From DASYLJ01 sp964404165 (GTDB taxonomy: Bacteria > Desulfobacterota > Binatia > DP-6), in assembly GCA_964404165.1 (NCBI GenBank), contig CAYOIZ010000038.1, positions 1 to 64,000 of the forward strand: a stretch of DNA of 64,000 nt. Direction: 5' to 3'. Position 1 is the first letter of the stretch, and every line of letters begins with the position of its first letter. Of this stretch, positions 38,475 through 47,652 are shown piece by piece. The notes below the pieces were generated by a model. The model worked only from the letters and a program-made list of their open reading frames with translations. It was not told the DNA's origin and did no database searches. The position numbers and the translations under genes are program-made.

Positions 38475-39145
38475 CCATCACACCACGCAAGCGGCGCATC
38501 GTCATCGTCGACGACCACACGCTCTTCCGCGAAGGGCTGCGCACCATCCTCGAAACCGAGGAGGACATCGAGGTCGTCGCCGACGCCGAGAGCGCCGAGG
38601 ACGTCGTCGAGCTCGTCTGGCAGAAGCGCCCCGACGTGCTGCTGCTCGACATCCGTATGCCGCAGGGCAGCGGCCTCGACGCCATCCCGGCCGTGCTGCG
38701 CATCAACCCGGGCACCCAGGTGCTCGTGCTCACCGCATGCGACGAGAAGGAGGAGCACGTGCGTGCCTTCCGGCTCGGCGCCAAGGGCGTCATCCTGAAG
38801 GACTCCGCACGCCAGACCCTGATGCAGGCCATCCGCACCGTCTGCCGCGGCGACGTCTGGATGGACCCGCGCATGAGCGGCGCGCTCGCCGACGAGCTGT
38901 CGCACATGGGTAGCGACACCGACACCGTGTCGGCGCGGCAGGAGAACGGGCTCACCGACCGCGAGCTCGAGATCGTCCGGCTCGTCGCCTCCGGCTACAA
39001 GAACAAGGAGGTCGGCTCCACGCTGGCGATCAGCGAGCGCACCGTGAAGACGCACCTCACCAACATCTTCCAGAAGCTCGGGGTACGTGATCGCGTCGGC
39101 CTGGTGATGTACGCGCTGAAGCACAATCTCACGGCGGCAGCGTAG
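38471..39145 (+). CDS. LuxR-family (NarL-type) response regulator
   Basis: The 224-residue product has a receiver domain with acidic pocket VDDH, phospho-acceptor Asp in VLLLDIRMP, Thr in LVLTACDEKEE and Lys in VILKDSA. The C-terminal LuxR helix-turn-helix is LTDRELEIVRLVASGYKNKEVGSTLAISERTVKTHLTNIFQKL. It is the DNA-binding partner of the upstream kinase. Its start is in an ATGA overlap with it. The last 17 bases overlap the convergent comEC gene. Target promoters are unknown. Confidence 0.95.
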   Translation: MTITPRKRRIVIVDDHTLFREGLRTILETEEDIEVVADAESAEDVVELVWQKRPDVLLLDIRMPQGSGLDAIPAVLRINPGTQVLVLTACDEKEEHVRAFRLGAKGVILKDSARQTLMQAIRTVCRGDVWMDPRMSGALADELSHMGSDTDTVSARQENGLTDRELEIVRLVASGYKNKEVGSTLAISERTVKTHLTNIFQKLGVRDRVGLVMYALKHNLTAAA

Positions 39146-41501
39146 GCGGCGGGCACTCACACCCTGGCTGCATGCCGACGGCACGCAGCCCGACGCCGTC
39201 GGTTTCGAGCGTGACGGCGCCGCACCGGTCGGTGCGCAGCAGGCAGACGCCGCGCGCGTGATAGCGTGCCTCGACCGCCGGCGCCGGCAGGCGGTACCGG
39301 TTGTCGGCACCGACCGACATCACCGCGATGCGCGGTGACACCGCATCGAGGAACGACGAGCTGCTCGACGTCCGACTGCCGTGGTGCGGCACCTTGATGG
39401 CGGCCGCATCCAGCGGCGCCCCGCCGGCGAGCATACGCGCCTCCGCCGCGGCTTCCGCGTCGCCGGTGAGGAGGATCGCCACGTCGCCGAGCGTGAGTCG
39501 CAGGACGAGCGACGCATCGTTCAGTGACGGCGGCAGCCATCCCGGCGGCGGATGCACGACCGCACCCATCCCGTCCGTCGTGGACTCCGACGTCATGACC
39601 CGCACCGGGACGCCGCTCGCGGCCATCGCCCCGGCGAGTCGCAGCCACTCGAGCCCCACCCCGGGATGGCCGGTCCACCAGAACGCACGCGGCCGACGCC
39701 AGAGCAGCGACGCCAGCCCACCCGAATGATCGGGATGCGCGTGCGACATGACGAGCGCGTCGACGCGCGCGATCTTGCGCGCCGCCAGGAACGGCACGAC
39801 CACGGCCATGCCGGTATCGAACTCGCTGCCCGGGAAGCCGCCCGCGTCGACAACCAGCACCCGCCCGTCCGGGAGCTCCGCGACCGCCGCGTCGCCCTGC
39901 CCCACGTCGAGCATGGTGACGCGCAGCACGCCGGGCGCGACGCGCGCGCGTGCCCACCACGCCGCGTCGGCTCCGAGCGCCACCCCCGCGACGAGCAGCA
40001 GCACGGCGGCACCACGACGCGGCCACCACCAGACGGCCCCCAGCGCCAGGTAGCACAACGTGAGCTCGACGGGGCTCGGCGTCGGCAGGTCGAACGCCGC
40101 CCACGTCGGACGGCCGAGCGCGCGCACCACCGCGACGCCCGGCCGGAGCAGCAGCCCGGCCCCCCGGAACACCATCGTCGCCACGGCAGGTGCGATCGGC
40201 TCCACACACGCACCCGCGAGGCCCAGCACCACGACGACGGAGCCGAAGAGCGGTACGGCGACGGGGTTCGCGAGAAGCGACATCACGGACACCTGCTGAA
40301 AGTGCAGCGCCGTGAGTGGCGCCGTCCCGGCGAGCGCGGCCGGCGACACCACCGACGCGGCCATCAGTCGCGCGCGCCACCCGCGCACCGGCTCGGGCAC
40401 GACGCGGCGCGTGCCGAGCACGATCGCCAGCACCGAGACGAACGACAGCTGGAACGAGATCTCGCGTGGCGCCCCCGGCCACCACAGCGCCAGGACGAGG
40501 GCCGCGAGCGCCAGCGTCCGCAGCACGTCGACGCGACGACCAAGGAGCGCCGCGAGCGCCGAGCACAGCACCATGAGCGCCGAGCGCAGCGTCGCGATCT
40601 CGAGCCCGGCGAGGGCGGCATAGACGCCGACCGGCAGCAGGCTCCCGACCGCCGCAACCCGCGTCACGTCGACGACGAGCAGCAGCCGGCTGCTCCGCGC
40701 CAGCACCCAGCGCAGCAGCCCAAAGGCCGCGATCGCCACCAGGCCGACGTGCAGCCCTGAGACCGACAGCACGTGCACGACGCCGGCGCGGGTGAACGCG
40801 GCGCGCAGCCCGTCGTCGATGGCGCCATCGTCGCCGACGACCAGCGCCTGCAGCACCGGCCCCTCGGCACCGGGCACCGCCCGCACGATCGCGGCGCCGA
40901 TACGCCCCCGCCAGCGCTCGAGCCGGGCGCGGATGCCGCGCGTCGGCCGCGACACCCGCTCCAGCTGCGCGGGCTCCCACGCCGACGCGGTCACACGGAC
41001 GCCGCGGCGCGCGAGATGCGACACCAGATCGAAGCTCCCCGGGTTCACGAAGTTGCGCGGCCGGCGCAGCGTCGTCGCAACGCGCACCGCGTCGCCGTAG
41101 CGGACCTTCGGCGTCGCCCCACGGACGCCGAGCCGGACGCGTCCGTGGACGGCGTGCCGGCCGTCCGCCGCCACGACCGCGGTCGCCTCGATCAGCAGCG
41201 TCGTGCGCCCGGGACGTCGGTCCGGTGCCGCGACGACACGGCCCTCGAGCGTGCCCCGCAGCGGCAGCGCCAGCCGCGCGACGTGATCGTCGGGCAGCGT
41301 CGGGTGCATCACGCGCTGCAGGGACGACGCCCCCAGTGCCGCAGCCGCGAGCAGCACCGCCACGCCGATGCAGCACCGCCAACGCCATCCGGCACACGCC
41401 ATCACCGCCGCGCCCGCGAGCGCCGGGAGGGGGGCCACGGGAAGAAGCTGCCCCGCCAGCACCCCGATCGTCACCAACCACGACACCGCCGACACCTCCA
41501 C
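39129..41501 (-). CDS. comEC: ComEC/Rec2-type DNA-uptake channel protein
   Basis: The 790-residue membrane protein has an N-terminal OB-like DUF4131 domain (LRGTLEGRVVAAPDRRPGRTTLL) and a Competence domain with many helices (about 210-490, starting VLSVSGLHVGLVAIAAFGLLR). A C-terminal metallo-beta-lactamase domain has MLDVGQGDAAV, VMSHAHPDHSGGL and KVPHHGSRTSSSSSF. ComEC carries single-stranded DNA across the inner membrane in natural transformation. All three domains are present and the H-x-H-x-DH metal motif is intact. uvrC follows 39 bases upstream on the same strand. Confidence 0.94.
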   Translation of the reverse strand: MEVSAVSWLVTIGVLAGQLLPVAPLPALAGAAVMACAGWRWRCCIGVAVLLAAAALGASSLQRVMHPTLPDDHVARLALPLRGTLEGRVVAAPDRRPGRTTLLIEATAVVAADGRHAVHGRVRLGVRGATPKVRYGDAVRVATTLRRPRNFVNPGSFDLVSHLARRGVRVTASAWEPAQLERVSRPTRGIRARLERWRGRIGAAIVRAVPGAEGPVLQALVVGDDGAIDDGLRAAFTRAGVVHVLSVSGLHVGLVAIAAFGLLRWVLARSSRLLLVVDVTRVAAVGSLLPVGVYAALAGLEIATLRSALMVLCSALAALLGRRVDVLRTLALAALVLALWWPGAPREISFQLSFVSVLAIVLGTRRVVPEPVRGWRARLMAASVVSPAALAGTAPLTALHFQQVSVMSLLANPVAVPLFGSVVVVLGLAGACVEPIAPAVATMVFRGAGLLLRPGVAVVRALGRPTWAAFDLPTPSPVELTLCYLALGAVWWWPRRGAAVLLLVAGVALGADAAWWARARVAPGVLRVTMLDVGQGDAAVAELPDGRVLVVDAGGFPGSEFDTGMAVVVPFLAARKIARVDALVMSHAHPDHSGGLASLLWRRPRAFWWTGHPGVGLEWLRLAGAMAASGVPVRVMTSESTTDGMGAVVHPPPGWLPPSLNDASLVLRLTLGDVAILLTGDAEAAAEARMLAGGAPLDAAAIKVPHHGSRTSSSSSFLDAVSPRIAVMSVGADNRYRLPAPAVEARYHARGVCLLRTDRCGAVTLETDGVGLRAVGMQPGCECPPPTLPP

Positions 41502-41540
41502 CCTGCGTCTCCTTCGTGGGCGGGCGGTGCAGCGGAACGA

Positions 41541-43412
41541 TCAGGCGTCCGTCAGCTGCTCCTTGATGCGTGCGGCCATCGCCGGCGTCACCCCGGCGAC
41601 GCGGGTCAGCTCCTCGGCCGTGGCCTCGCGGACGCGCCGCAGGCTGCCGAACTCGCGCAGCAACGCGCGCCGTCGCTGCGGCCCGACGCCGGGCACGGCA
41701 TCGAGTCGCGACACCAGCCGCGCCTTGCCGCGGAGCGTCCGGTGATACGTGTTCGCGAAGCGATGCGCCTCGTCGCGCACGCGCTGCAGCAGGAACAACG
41801 CCGTCGAGTTCGACCGCAGGATCACGGGATTCTTCCGGCCGGGCAGGAAGACCCGATCGGGCCGACGCTGGATCTCGCGCGCCAGCGCGTCCTGCGCCAC
41901 ACGATCCTTCGCGAGCCCGACGACGGCGAGGTCGGTGAGCCCGAGCTCCTCCAACACGGCGCGCGCCGCACCGAGCTGGCCCAGCCCGCCGTCGATCACG
42001 AGGAGATCCGGCAGCGGGTCGCGCTTCGGTCCCTCGCGGAACCGACGGCGCAACACCTCGGCGACGGACGCGAAGTCGTCGGTGCCCTCGACCGAACGGA
42101 TGCGGAAGCGACGGTACCCGTCCTTGTGGGGTCGGCCGTCCAGCGCCGCGACGAGCGCCCCCACCGTCTCGCCACCCTGGAACGTGGCGATGTCGACGCA
42201 CTCGATGCGCCGGGGCGGCGTGCGCAGCCCGAGCCGCTGCTGCAGCTCGGCCACCTGCCGGGCCCCCTCCGCCGCCGACGCGCGTCGCTCGGCGAACCCC
42301 TGGCGCGCGTTCGCCTGCGCCATCTCGACCAGCCGGAGCTTGTCGCCACGTTGTGGTACGAGCAGGCTCACGCGTCGCCCGCGGCGCTCGGAGAGGTACT
42401 CCTCGCGCACGCCGGCGTCGGTGACGGCGAGCGGCAGGAGGATCTCGTCGGGCACGTCGCGCGTCGTCGCCTGGTAGAACTGCGTCAGTATCTCCTCGAG
42501 CACGTCGGCGTCGGGCAGCTCCCAGTCGTCGAAGGCGTAGGTCTGATGCGACACCAGCTTGCCGTCACGGACGAAGAGGACCTGCGCCTCGATGGCCCCG
42601 CCCTCGCGGTAGACGCCGAAGACGTCCTGGTCGGCGCCCCGCTGCGACACCACCTGCTGGCGCTCCTGCGTCTTCTCGATGGCGCGCAGCTGGTCGCGCA
42701 TCCGCGCCGCCTCCTCGAAGCGCTCGGTCGCGGCCGCCGCGTCCATACGCTGGCGGAGCGCGTCCGCCACCTCGCTGCTGCGCCCTTCGAGCAGCAGCAT
42801 GGCCTGTCGGAGGTGCTCGCCGTACGCCCCACGGTCGACGTCGAGGACGCATGGCGCCAGGCAGCGCTTGATGTCGTACTCGATGCACGGCCGGCTGCGA
42901 TTGCGGAAGACGCCGTCGCTGCAGGTGCGCAGCGGGAAGATCTTGCGGATGGTGTCGAGCGTCTCGCGCACCGCCGATGCGCTGTGGAAGGGTCCGAACC
43001 AGCGGCTCCCGTCCTTCACCAGCCGGCGCGTCACCAGCACCCGCGGCCAGGGCTCGTGCACCGTCACCTTCACGCTGACGTAGCTCTTGTCGTCCTTCAG
43101 CCGGATGTTGTAGCGCGGCTTGTACTGCTTGATGAGGTTGTTCTCGAGGATCAGCGCTTCCTTCTCGGTGGCCGTCACCAGCGTATCGAACGTCGCCAGC
43201 CGTCCCACCAGGAAGCGCACCTGGCTGCGCTCGTCGCCGCCGCGGAGATAGCTCCGCAGCCGCGTGCGCAGGTTCACCGCCTTGCCGACGTAGATCACCT
43301 TGCCGGCGGCGTCCTTCAGCAGGTAGACGCCGGGTGACGTCGGCACCGCCGCCAGGCGCTCCTCGAGCGACGGCTCCGGACGCGGTGATGTCGGGTCGTC
43401 GTCGACGACCAT
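41541..43412 (-). CDS. uvrC: Excinuclease ABC subunit C
   Basis: The 623-residue product has the N-terminal GIY-YIG nuclease (GVYLLKDAAGKVIYVGKAVNLRTRL), the UVR helix pair in the middle (FEEAARMRDQLRAIE), the UvrC RNase H-like nuclease (CVDIATFQGGETVGALV, LVIDGGLGQLGAAR) and a C-terminal helix-hairpin-helix (LDAVPGVGPQRRRALL). UvrC makes both cuts in nucleotide excision repair. The start is 3 bases after the uvrB stop, so the pair is probably cotranscribed. Confidence 0.97.
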   Translation of the reverse strand: MVVDDDPTSPRPEPSLEERLAAVPTSPGVYLLKDAAGKVIYVGKAVNLRTRLRSYLRGGDERSQVRFLVGRLATFDTLVTATEKEALILENNLIKQYKPRYNIRLKDDKSYVSVKVTVHEPWPRVLVTRRLVKDGSRWFGPFHSASAVRETLDTIRKIFPLRTCSDGVFRNRSRPCIEYDIKRCLAPCVLDVDRGAYGEHLRQAMLLLEGRSSEVADALRQRMDAAAATERFEEAARMRDQLRAIEKTQERQQVVSQRGADQDVFGVYREGGAIEAQVLFVRDGKLVSHQTYAFDDWELPDADVLEEILTQFYQATTRDVPDEILLPLAVTDAGVREEYLSERRGRRVSLLVPQRGDKLRLVEMAQANARQGFAERRASAAEGARQVAELQQRLGLRTPPRRIECVDIATFQGGETVGALVAALDGRPHKDGYRRFRIRSVEGTDDFASVAEVLRRRFREGPKRDPLPDLLVIDGGLGQLGAARAVLEELGLTDLAVVGLAKDRVAQDALAREIQRRPDRVFLPGRKNPVILRSNSTALFLLQRVRDEAHRFANTYHRTLRGKARLVSRLDAVPGVGPQRRRALLREFGSLRRVREATAEELTRVAGVTPAMAARIKEQLTDA

Positions 43413-43415
43413 GGG

Positions 43416-45440
43416 TCAGCTCGTGGCTTCCGGCGACGGCACGCCCAGGAGCCGCTCCTCGAGGACGCGGATCTCGTCGCGCAGTGTGGCCGCGCGCTCG
43501 AACTCGAGCTGGCGCGCCGCCTCGCGCATCTCGCCCCGCAGCGCCGCGATGCGCTTCGCCAGGGCGACCGGATCGACCGGTGCGTCCGCGGGCGCTTTGT
43601 CGGTGAGCGGCACCGTGACGTAGTCGCCCTCGCACGCCACCATCAGCGATTCGCTGATCGCCTTCTGGATCGTCTGCGGGGTGATGCCGTGTTCGGCGTT
43701 GTACGTCTCCTGCACCGCCCGCCGGCGATCGGTCTCCTCGATCGCCTTCTGCATCGAGTCGGTGATGCGATCGGCATACATCAGGACGCGGCCGTTCGCA
43801 TTGCGCGCGGCGCGACCGATGGTCTGGATGAGCGAGCGTGCCGAGCGCAGGTAGCCCTCCTTGTCGGCGTCGAGGATGGCCACCAGCGACACCTCGGGCA
43901 GATCGAGGCCCTCGCGCAGCAGGTTGATGCCGACCAGGACGTCGAACAGCCCCTTGCGCAGGTCGCGGATGATCTCGGTGCGCTGGATGGTGTCGACGTC
44001 GGCGTGGATCCACCGCACCTTGATGCCGATGTCCTGGAAGTAGTCGGTGAGGTCCTCCGCCATCTTCTTGGTGAGCGTCGTCACCAGCACCCGCTCCTTG
44101 GCGGCGACGCGCAACCGGATCTCCTCGACGAGGTCGTCGACCTGGTGGCGTGCCGGCCGCACGATGATCTCGGGATCCTTGAGGCCCGTGGGCCGGATCA
44201 GCTGCTCGGCGACGCGATCCTGCGCCATCCGCATCTCCCAGTCGCCCGGCGTGGCCGAGACGTAGAGCGCCTGCGGGATGCGCGCCTGGAACTCCTCGAA
44301 GTCGAGCGGACGGTTGTCGAGGGCGGACGGGAGGCGGAAGCCGAAGTCGACGAGCGTCGTCTTCCGCGCCCGGTCGCCGCGGTACATGCCGCCGATCTGC
44401 GGGATGGTGACGTGACTCTCGTCGACGACGAGCAGGAAGTCCTTCGGGAAGTAGTCGATCAGCGTGAACGGTGCCTCGCCCGGCTGGCGGCCGTCGAGGT
44501 GGCGCGAGTAGTTCTCGATGCCCGGGCAGAAGCCCATCTCGGCGAGCAGCTCGAGGTCGTACATGGTGCGCTGTTCGAGCCGCTGTGCCTCGAGGAGCTT
44601 GCGACCGTCGCGCAGCTCGGCCAGCCGATCCTTCAGCTCGATACGAATGCCGTCGACCGCCTTCTTGAGCGTCGGCACCGACGCGACGTAGTGGCTCGCC
44701 GGGAAGATCGTGATGTGCTCGAGCCGCCGCAGCACCTTGCCGCGGAGCGGGTCGATCTCGCAGATCTGCTCGACGGTGTCCCCGAAGAGCTCGATGCGGA
44801 TCGCCTTGCCGTCCTCGTACGCCGGATAGACCTCGACGACGTCGCCTCGCACGCGGAACGTGCCGCGATGGAAGTCGTAGTCGTTGCGCTGGTACTGCAT
44901 GTCGACCAGCTTGCGCAGCATGCGGTCGCGCTCGATGGTGTCGTTGCGGTCGATGCCGACCAGCATGTCGAAGTACGACGCCGGCGAGCCGAGGCCGTAG
45001 ATGCACGACACGCTGGCGACGACGAGGACGTCGTTGCGCTCGAGCAGGCCCTTCGTGGCCGCGTGGCGCATCTTGTCGATCTCGTCGTTGATCGATGCGT
45101 CCTTCGCGATGTACGTGTCGGTCGACGGGACGTACGCCTCCGGCTGGTAGTAGTCGTAGTAGCTGACGAAGTAGCGGACGGCATTGTCCGGGAAGAACGT
45201 CCGGAACTCGTGGTAGAGCTGCGCGGCCAGCGTCTTGTTGGGGGCGATCACCAAGGTGGGTCGGTTCAGCTGCTCGACCACCTGCGAGACGGTGAACGTC
45301 TTGCCGCTGCCGGTGACCCCGAGCAGCACCTGGTGCTGCGCGCCCGAGCGGATGGAGTCGACCAGCGAGCCGATGGCCCGCGGCTGGTCGCCCTGTGGTT
45401 CGAAGTCGGCCACCAGTCGGAACGTGCCCTCACGACGCAT
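43416..45440 (-). CDS. uvrB: Excinuclease ABC subunit B
   Basis: The 674-residue helicase-like product has Walker A GVTGSGKTFTVSQV, the beta-hairpin region YYQPEAYVPSTDTYI, Walker B-type VDESHVTIPQ, motif VI in QTIGRAARN and a C-terminal UVR motif (LRGEMREAARQLEFERAATLRDEI) that contacts UvrC. It verifies DNA damage and positions UvrC. Length matches E. coli UvrB (673). It is immediately upstream of uvrC, an arrangement unlike most proteobacteria, where the genes are scattered. Confidence 0.98.
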   Translation of the reverse strand: MRREGTFRLVADFEPQGDQPRAIGSLVDSIRSGAQHQVLLGVTGSGKTFTVSQVVEQLNRPTLVIAPNKTLAAQLYHEFRTFFPDNAVRYFVSYYDYYQPEAYVPSTDTYIAKDASINDEIDKMRHAATKGLLERNDVLVVASVSCIYGLGSPASYFDMLVGIDRNDTIERDRMLRKLVDMQYQRNDYDFHRGTFRVRGDVVEVYPAYEDGKAIRIELFGDTVEQICEIDPLRGKVLRRLEHITIFPASHYVASVPTLKKAVDGIRIELKDRLAELRDGRKLLEAQRLEQRTMYDLELLAEMGFCPGIENYSRHLDGRQPGEAPFTLIDYFPKDFLLVVDESHVTIPQIGGMYRGDRARKTTLVDFGFRLPSALDNRPLDFEEFQARIPQALYVSATPGDWEMRMAQDRVAEQLIRPTGLKDPEIIVRPARHQVDDLVEEIRLRVAAKERVLVTTLTKKMAEDLTDYFQDIGIKVRWIHADVDTIQRTEIIRDLRKGLFDVLVGINLLREGLDLPEVSLVAILDADKEGYLRSARSLIQTIGRAARNANGRVLMYADRITDSMQKAIEETDRRRAVQETYNAEHGITPQTIQKAISESLMVACEGDYVTVPLTDKAPADAPVDPVALAKRIAALRGEMREAARQLEFERAATLRDEIRVLEERLLGVPSPEATS

Positions 45441-45543
45441 GCGGCGCGATCATAGCAGCGGCGCCTGGCGGCTCAACGCATTGCACTGCTGCGAGGGGTA
45501 TGGTTCAGGAACGCGCACGACCAACATCCAACGGAGGGGTTCC

Positions 45544-45912
45544 ATGCGCCGATCGCTCGCCTGCCTGTCCGCCCTGCTCGCCACCGCCCTGCTCTCGGCG
45601 CCGCTCGTTCGCGCCGAGCCCGCGGAGCTCAAGCTGACGATCGTCAACGTGGAGTACGAAGGCACCAAGATCTGGCTGCCGAGCACGATCGTGGCGAAGA
45701 AGGGCACCAAGGTGACCCTGAAGCTCATCAACAACGTCCCCTCCGACCCGAACCAGCACGGGTTCTCGATCCCGGCCTACAACGTCAACGCCGTCGTCAC
45801 GCGTGGCGAGCCGCAGACCGTGGAGTTCACCGCCGACAAGGAAGGCGTCTTCCCCACCATCTGCCAGCTGCACCCGGCCCATGTGGGCGGCGAGCTCGTC
45901 GTCCTGCCCTGA
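45544..45912 (+). CDS. Exported cupredoxin-domain protein
   Basis: The 122-residue product has a signal peptide ending at LVRAEPA (about residue 24). The mature part is a cupredoxin fold with likely copper ligands His72 (QHGFSIP), Cys107 and His110 (ICQLHPAH). His113 is where Met usually sits. The pattern resembles the nitrous-oxide-reductase or cytochrome-oxidase-type domain PF13473. GGAGGGG lies 6 bases before the ATG. The next gene, 75 bases on, encodes a protein ending in a haem motif, so a shared exported redox role is plausible. Confidence 0.85.
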   Translation: MRRSLACLSALLATALLSAPLVRAEPAELKLTIVNVEYEGTKIWLPSTIVAKKGTKVTLKLINNVPSDPNQHGFSIPAYNVNAVVTRGEPQTVEFTADKEGVFPTICQLHPAHVGGELVVLP

Positions 45913-45930
45913 GGGGGGGACGGGTTTTCG

Positions 45931-45960
45931 TTGACAGCCTCGCGACGCGAACGATAGCGT
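45931..45960 (+). promoter_or_regulatory. Candidate sigma-70 promoter
   Basis: A perfect TTGACA is followed after 18 bases by TAGCGT, about 27 bases before the 45988 ATG. That ATG has GGAGG about 5 bases upstream. The -10 is weak. This gives the CXXCH-terminated protein its own promoter, separate from the cupredoxin gene. Confidence 0.45.
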
Positions 45961-45987
45961 CGTCTCATCCCATTCCGGAGGAACCTG

Positions 45988-47331
45988 ATGCCCGTCCTGC
46001 GCCCACTGCTCGCCGTTCTCGTGCTGCTCGTCGCCGTGTCGTCCGCCGACGCCCTCACCGTCCTCACCGCGGGCAAGGTCGCCAGCTTCAAGAGCGGTAA
46101 AGGCATGGTGCGCATCGCCAAGGACCCGGCGCTCGCCACGCCGGCGCAGCCCGTCTGCCCGGCAGTGTCACGGCTCACGCTCGGCAGCTATCCGCAGGCG
46201 ACGAATCGCGTCGTCGTCCACGTCGACGCCGCCCTCCCGTGCGCGAACTGGCAGCAGACCGGCGGCGGGTTCGTCTACGACGACAAGTCGGCCGCCGCGG
46301 GTGGCGTCCGCAAGATCGTGCTCGGCGACGGCAAGCTGCTGATCAAGTTCGACGGCGACGCCTTCGCCCCACCGGTCGGACCGGTCGGCTACGTCCAGCT
46401 CTGGCTCACCGTCGGTGACACGCGCTACCACGCCCGCTTCCACAACTTCCGCAAGAACGACGCCGCCCTCGTCGTCACGCGCAACGTGCCGAAGTCGGCT
46501 GCCGACGGCGAGGCGGGGTTCTGGGCCGTCCTCCACGGCGACGTCACGGGTGATGCCAAGGTCGCGCGCGAGGAGCAGGCGCTGGCGAGTCTCGCCAAGG
46601 CCGCCAAGCGCGACAAGAAGGACGGCCGGTCGCGCTTCCTGATCGGCATGATGCACCTCTACCGCTTCGGCCAGATGACCGTCGGCTACGACAATGCCTC
46701 ACCGGCCGCCGTGGTCGAGATCACGGCGGCGCACGAGGCGTTCGCGTCGACGGGAACGCTCCTGTGGGACCCCGCGACGAACCGCGGCGACTCGCGCGTC
46801 CCGGGCTTCGTCGCCGCCACCGCGTTCGGCCTCGGCGTCGCGATCAACGACCCGACGCTCCGTGCGCAGGGCCTGGCCGATCTCGAGTACGCGGTCGACG
46901 TGAACCCGTTCTTCAACGTCTTCGACTACATCCCGGTCATCCAGGCGACGGCGCCGGGCGACCCTGTGTTCGACACGATCCTCGCCGACATCACGACCTA
47001 CCTCGACGATCCGAACACGCTGAGCTGCATCGTCTCGCAGCCGGAGATCTGTGGGAACGACGGGCTCGCTCCGCACAACGCCGCCGGCGCCCTTGTGCTC
47101 TTCGGCGACGTGTTCGCGAAGGCAGGCAACCTCGATCGGGCGCAGTTCTGGTATGGGCTGGCCTCGGCGCTGGCCGGCGGCCCGGTGCCGTGGAAGTTCC
47201 AGAGCGCGCTCGACGCGCGGCTGGCCGATCCCGCGGGACGTGTCGCCCTCTATCAGGACGACGATCCGACCAACGACCCGCCCATCATCGGTGCCGCCAG
47301 CGAGGCGTGCTCGGTCTGCCACAACCGCTGA
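45988..47331 (+). CDS. Exported protein with a C-terminal CXXCH haem motif
   Basis: The 447-residue product has a signal peptide (LLAVLVLLVAVSSADA, to about residue 22). The first half is beta-rich (to about 160) and similar to bacterial surface proteins of unknown function. A helical TPR-like half follows (ARFLIGMMHLYRFGQ, GVAINDPTLRAQGLADLEYAVDVNP). The last residues are ACSVCHNR, with Cys441, Cys444 and His445, a c-type haem motif two residues from the end. A haem so close to the C-terminus is unusual, since the distal ligand would have to come from the fold upstream. I do not recognise a named family. Confidence 0.72.
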   Translation: MPVLRPLLAVLVLLVAVSSADALTVLTAGKVASFKSGKGMVRIAKDPALATPAQPVCPAVSRLTLGSYPQATNRVVVHVDAALPCANWQQTGGGFVYDDKSAAAGGVRKIVLGDGKLLIKFDGDAFAPPVGPVGYVQLWLTVGDTRYHARFHNFRKNDAALVVTRNVPKSAADGEAGFWAVLHGDVTGDAKVAREEQALASLAKAAKRDKKDGRSRFLIGMMHLYRFGQMTVGYDNASPAAVVEITAAHEAFASTGTLLWDPATNRGDSRVPGFVAATAFGLGVAINDPTLRAQGLADLEYAVDVNPFFNVFDYIPVIQATAPGDPVFDTILADITTYLDDPNTLSCIVSQPEICGNDGLAPHNAAGALVLFGDVFAKAGNLDRAQFWYGLASALAGGPVPWKFQSALDARLADPAGRVALYQDDDPTNDPPIIGAASEACSVCHNR

Positions 47332-47652
47332 TCAGCGCTTCTCGCCCTTCCAGCGCCGATACTTCTTGTTGAAGTCGCGCCGCTCCTCCGGGTTCTGCCG
47401 CCGGTAGGCGTCGTACTTCTCGCGCAGCCGCTGCTTCTCCTCGGGCGCCATACCCTGGAAGCGCTGGTACCGGCGATCGATGAACTGCTGCCGGTCCTGC
47501 GGCAGCTGCCGATAACGCTGGTAGTTCTCCCATGCCCGGCGCTGCTCGTCGGGGGAGAGCTGGTTCCAGTCGCGCGCATAGCGCTGGGCCGATGCCTGGC
47601 CGGCCAGCAGCAGCACGAGCGCCAGGGCACCGAGGGTGACCGCGCGCGTCAT
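47332..47652 (-). CDS. DUF3106 exported protein
   Basis: The 106-residue product has a signal peptide (VTLGALALVLLLAGQASAQ). The mature part is built of short Arg/Gln-rich helices with repeated WxxLxPxEQ-type units: WNQLSPDEQRRAWENYQRYRQLPQDRQQFI, FQGMAPEEKQRLREKYDAYRRQNPEERRDF. DUF3106 proteins often sit next to ECF sigma and anti-sigma genes. Here the start overlaps the anti-sigma stop by 4 bases, so all three are one operon. A periplasmic sensing or buffering role is inferred only from this context. Confidence 0.85.
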   Translation of the reverse strand: MTRAVTLGALALVLLLAGQASAQRYARDWNQLSPDEQRRAWENYQRYRQLPQDRQQFIDRRYQRFQGMAPEEKQRLREKYDAYRRQNPEERRDFNKKYRRWKGEKR

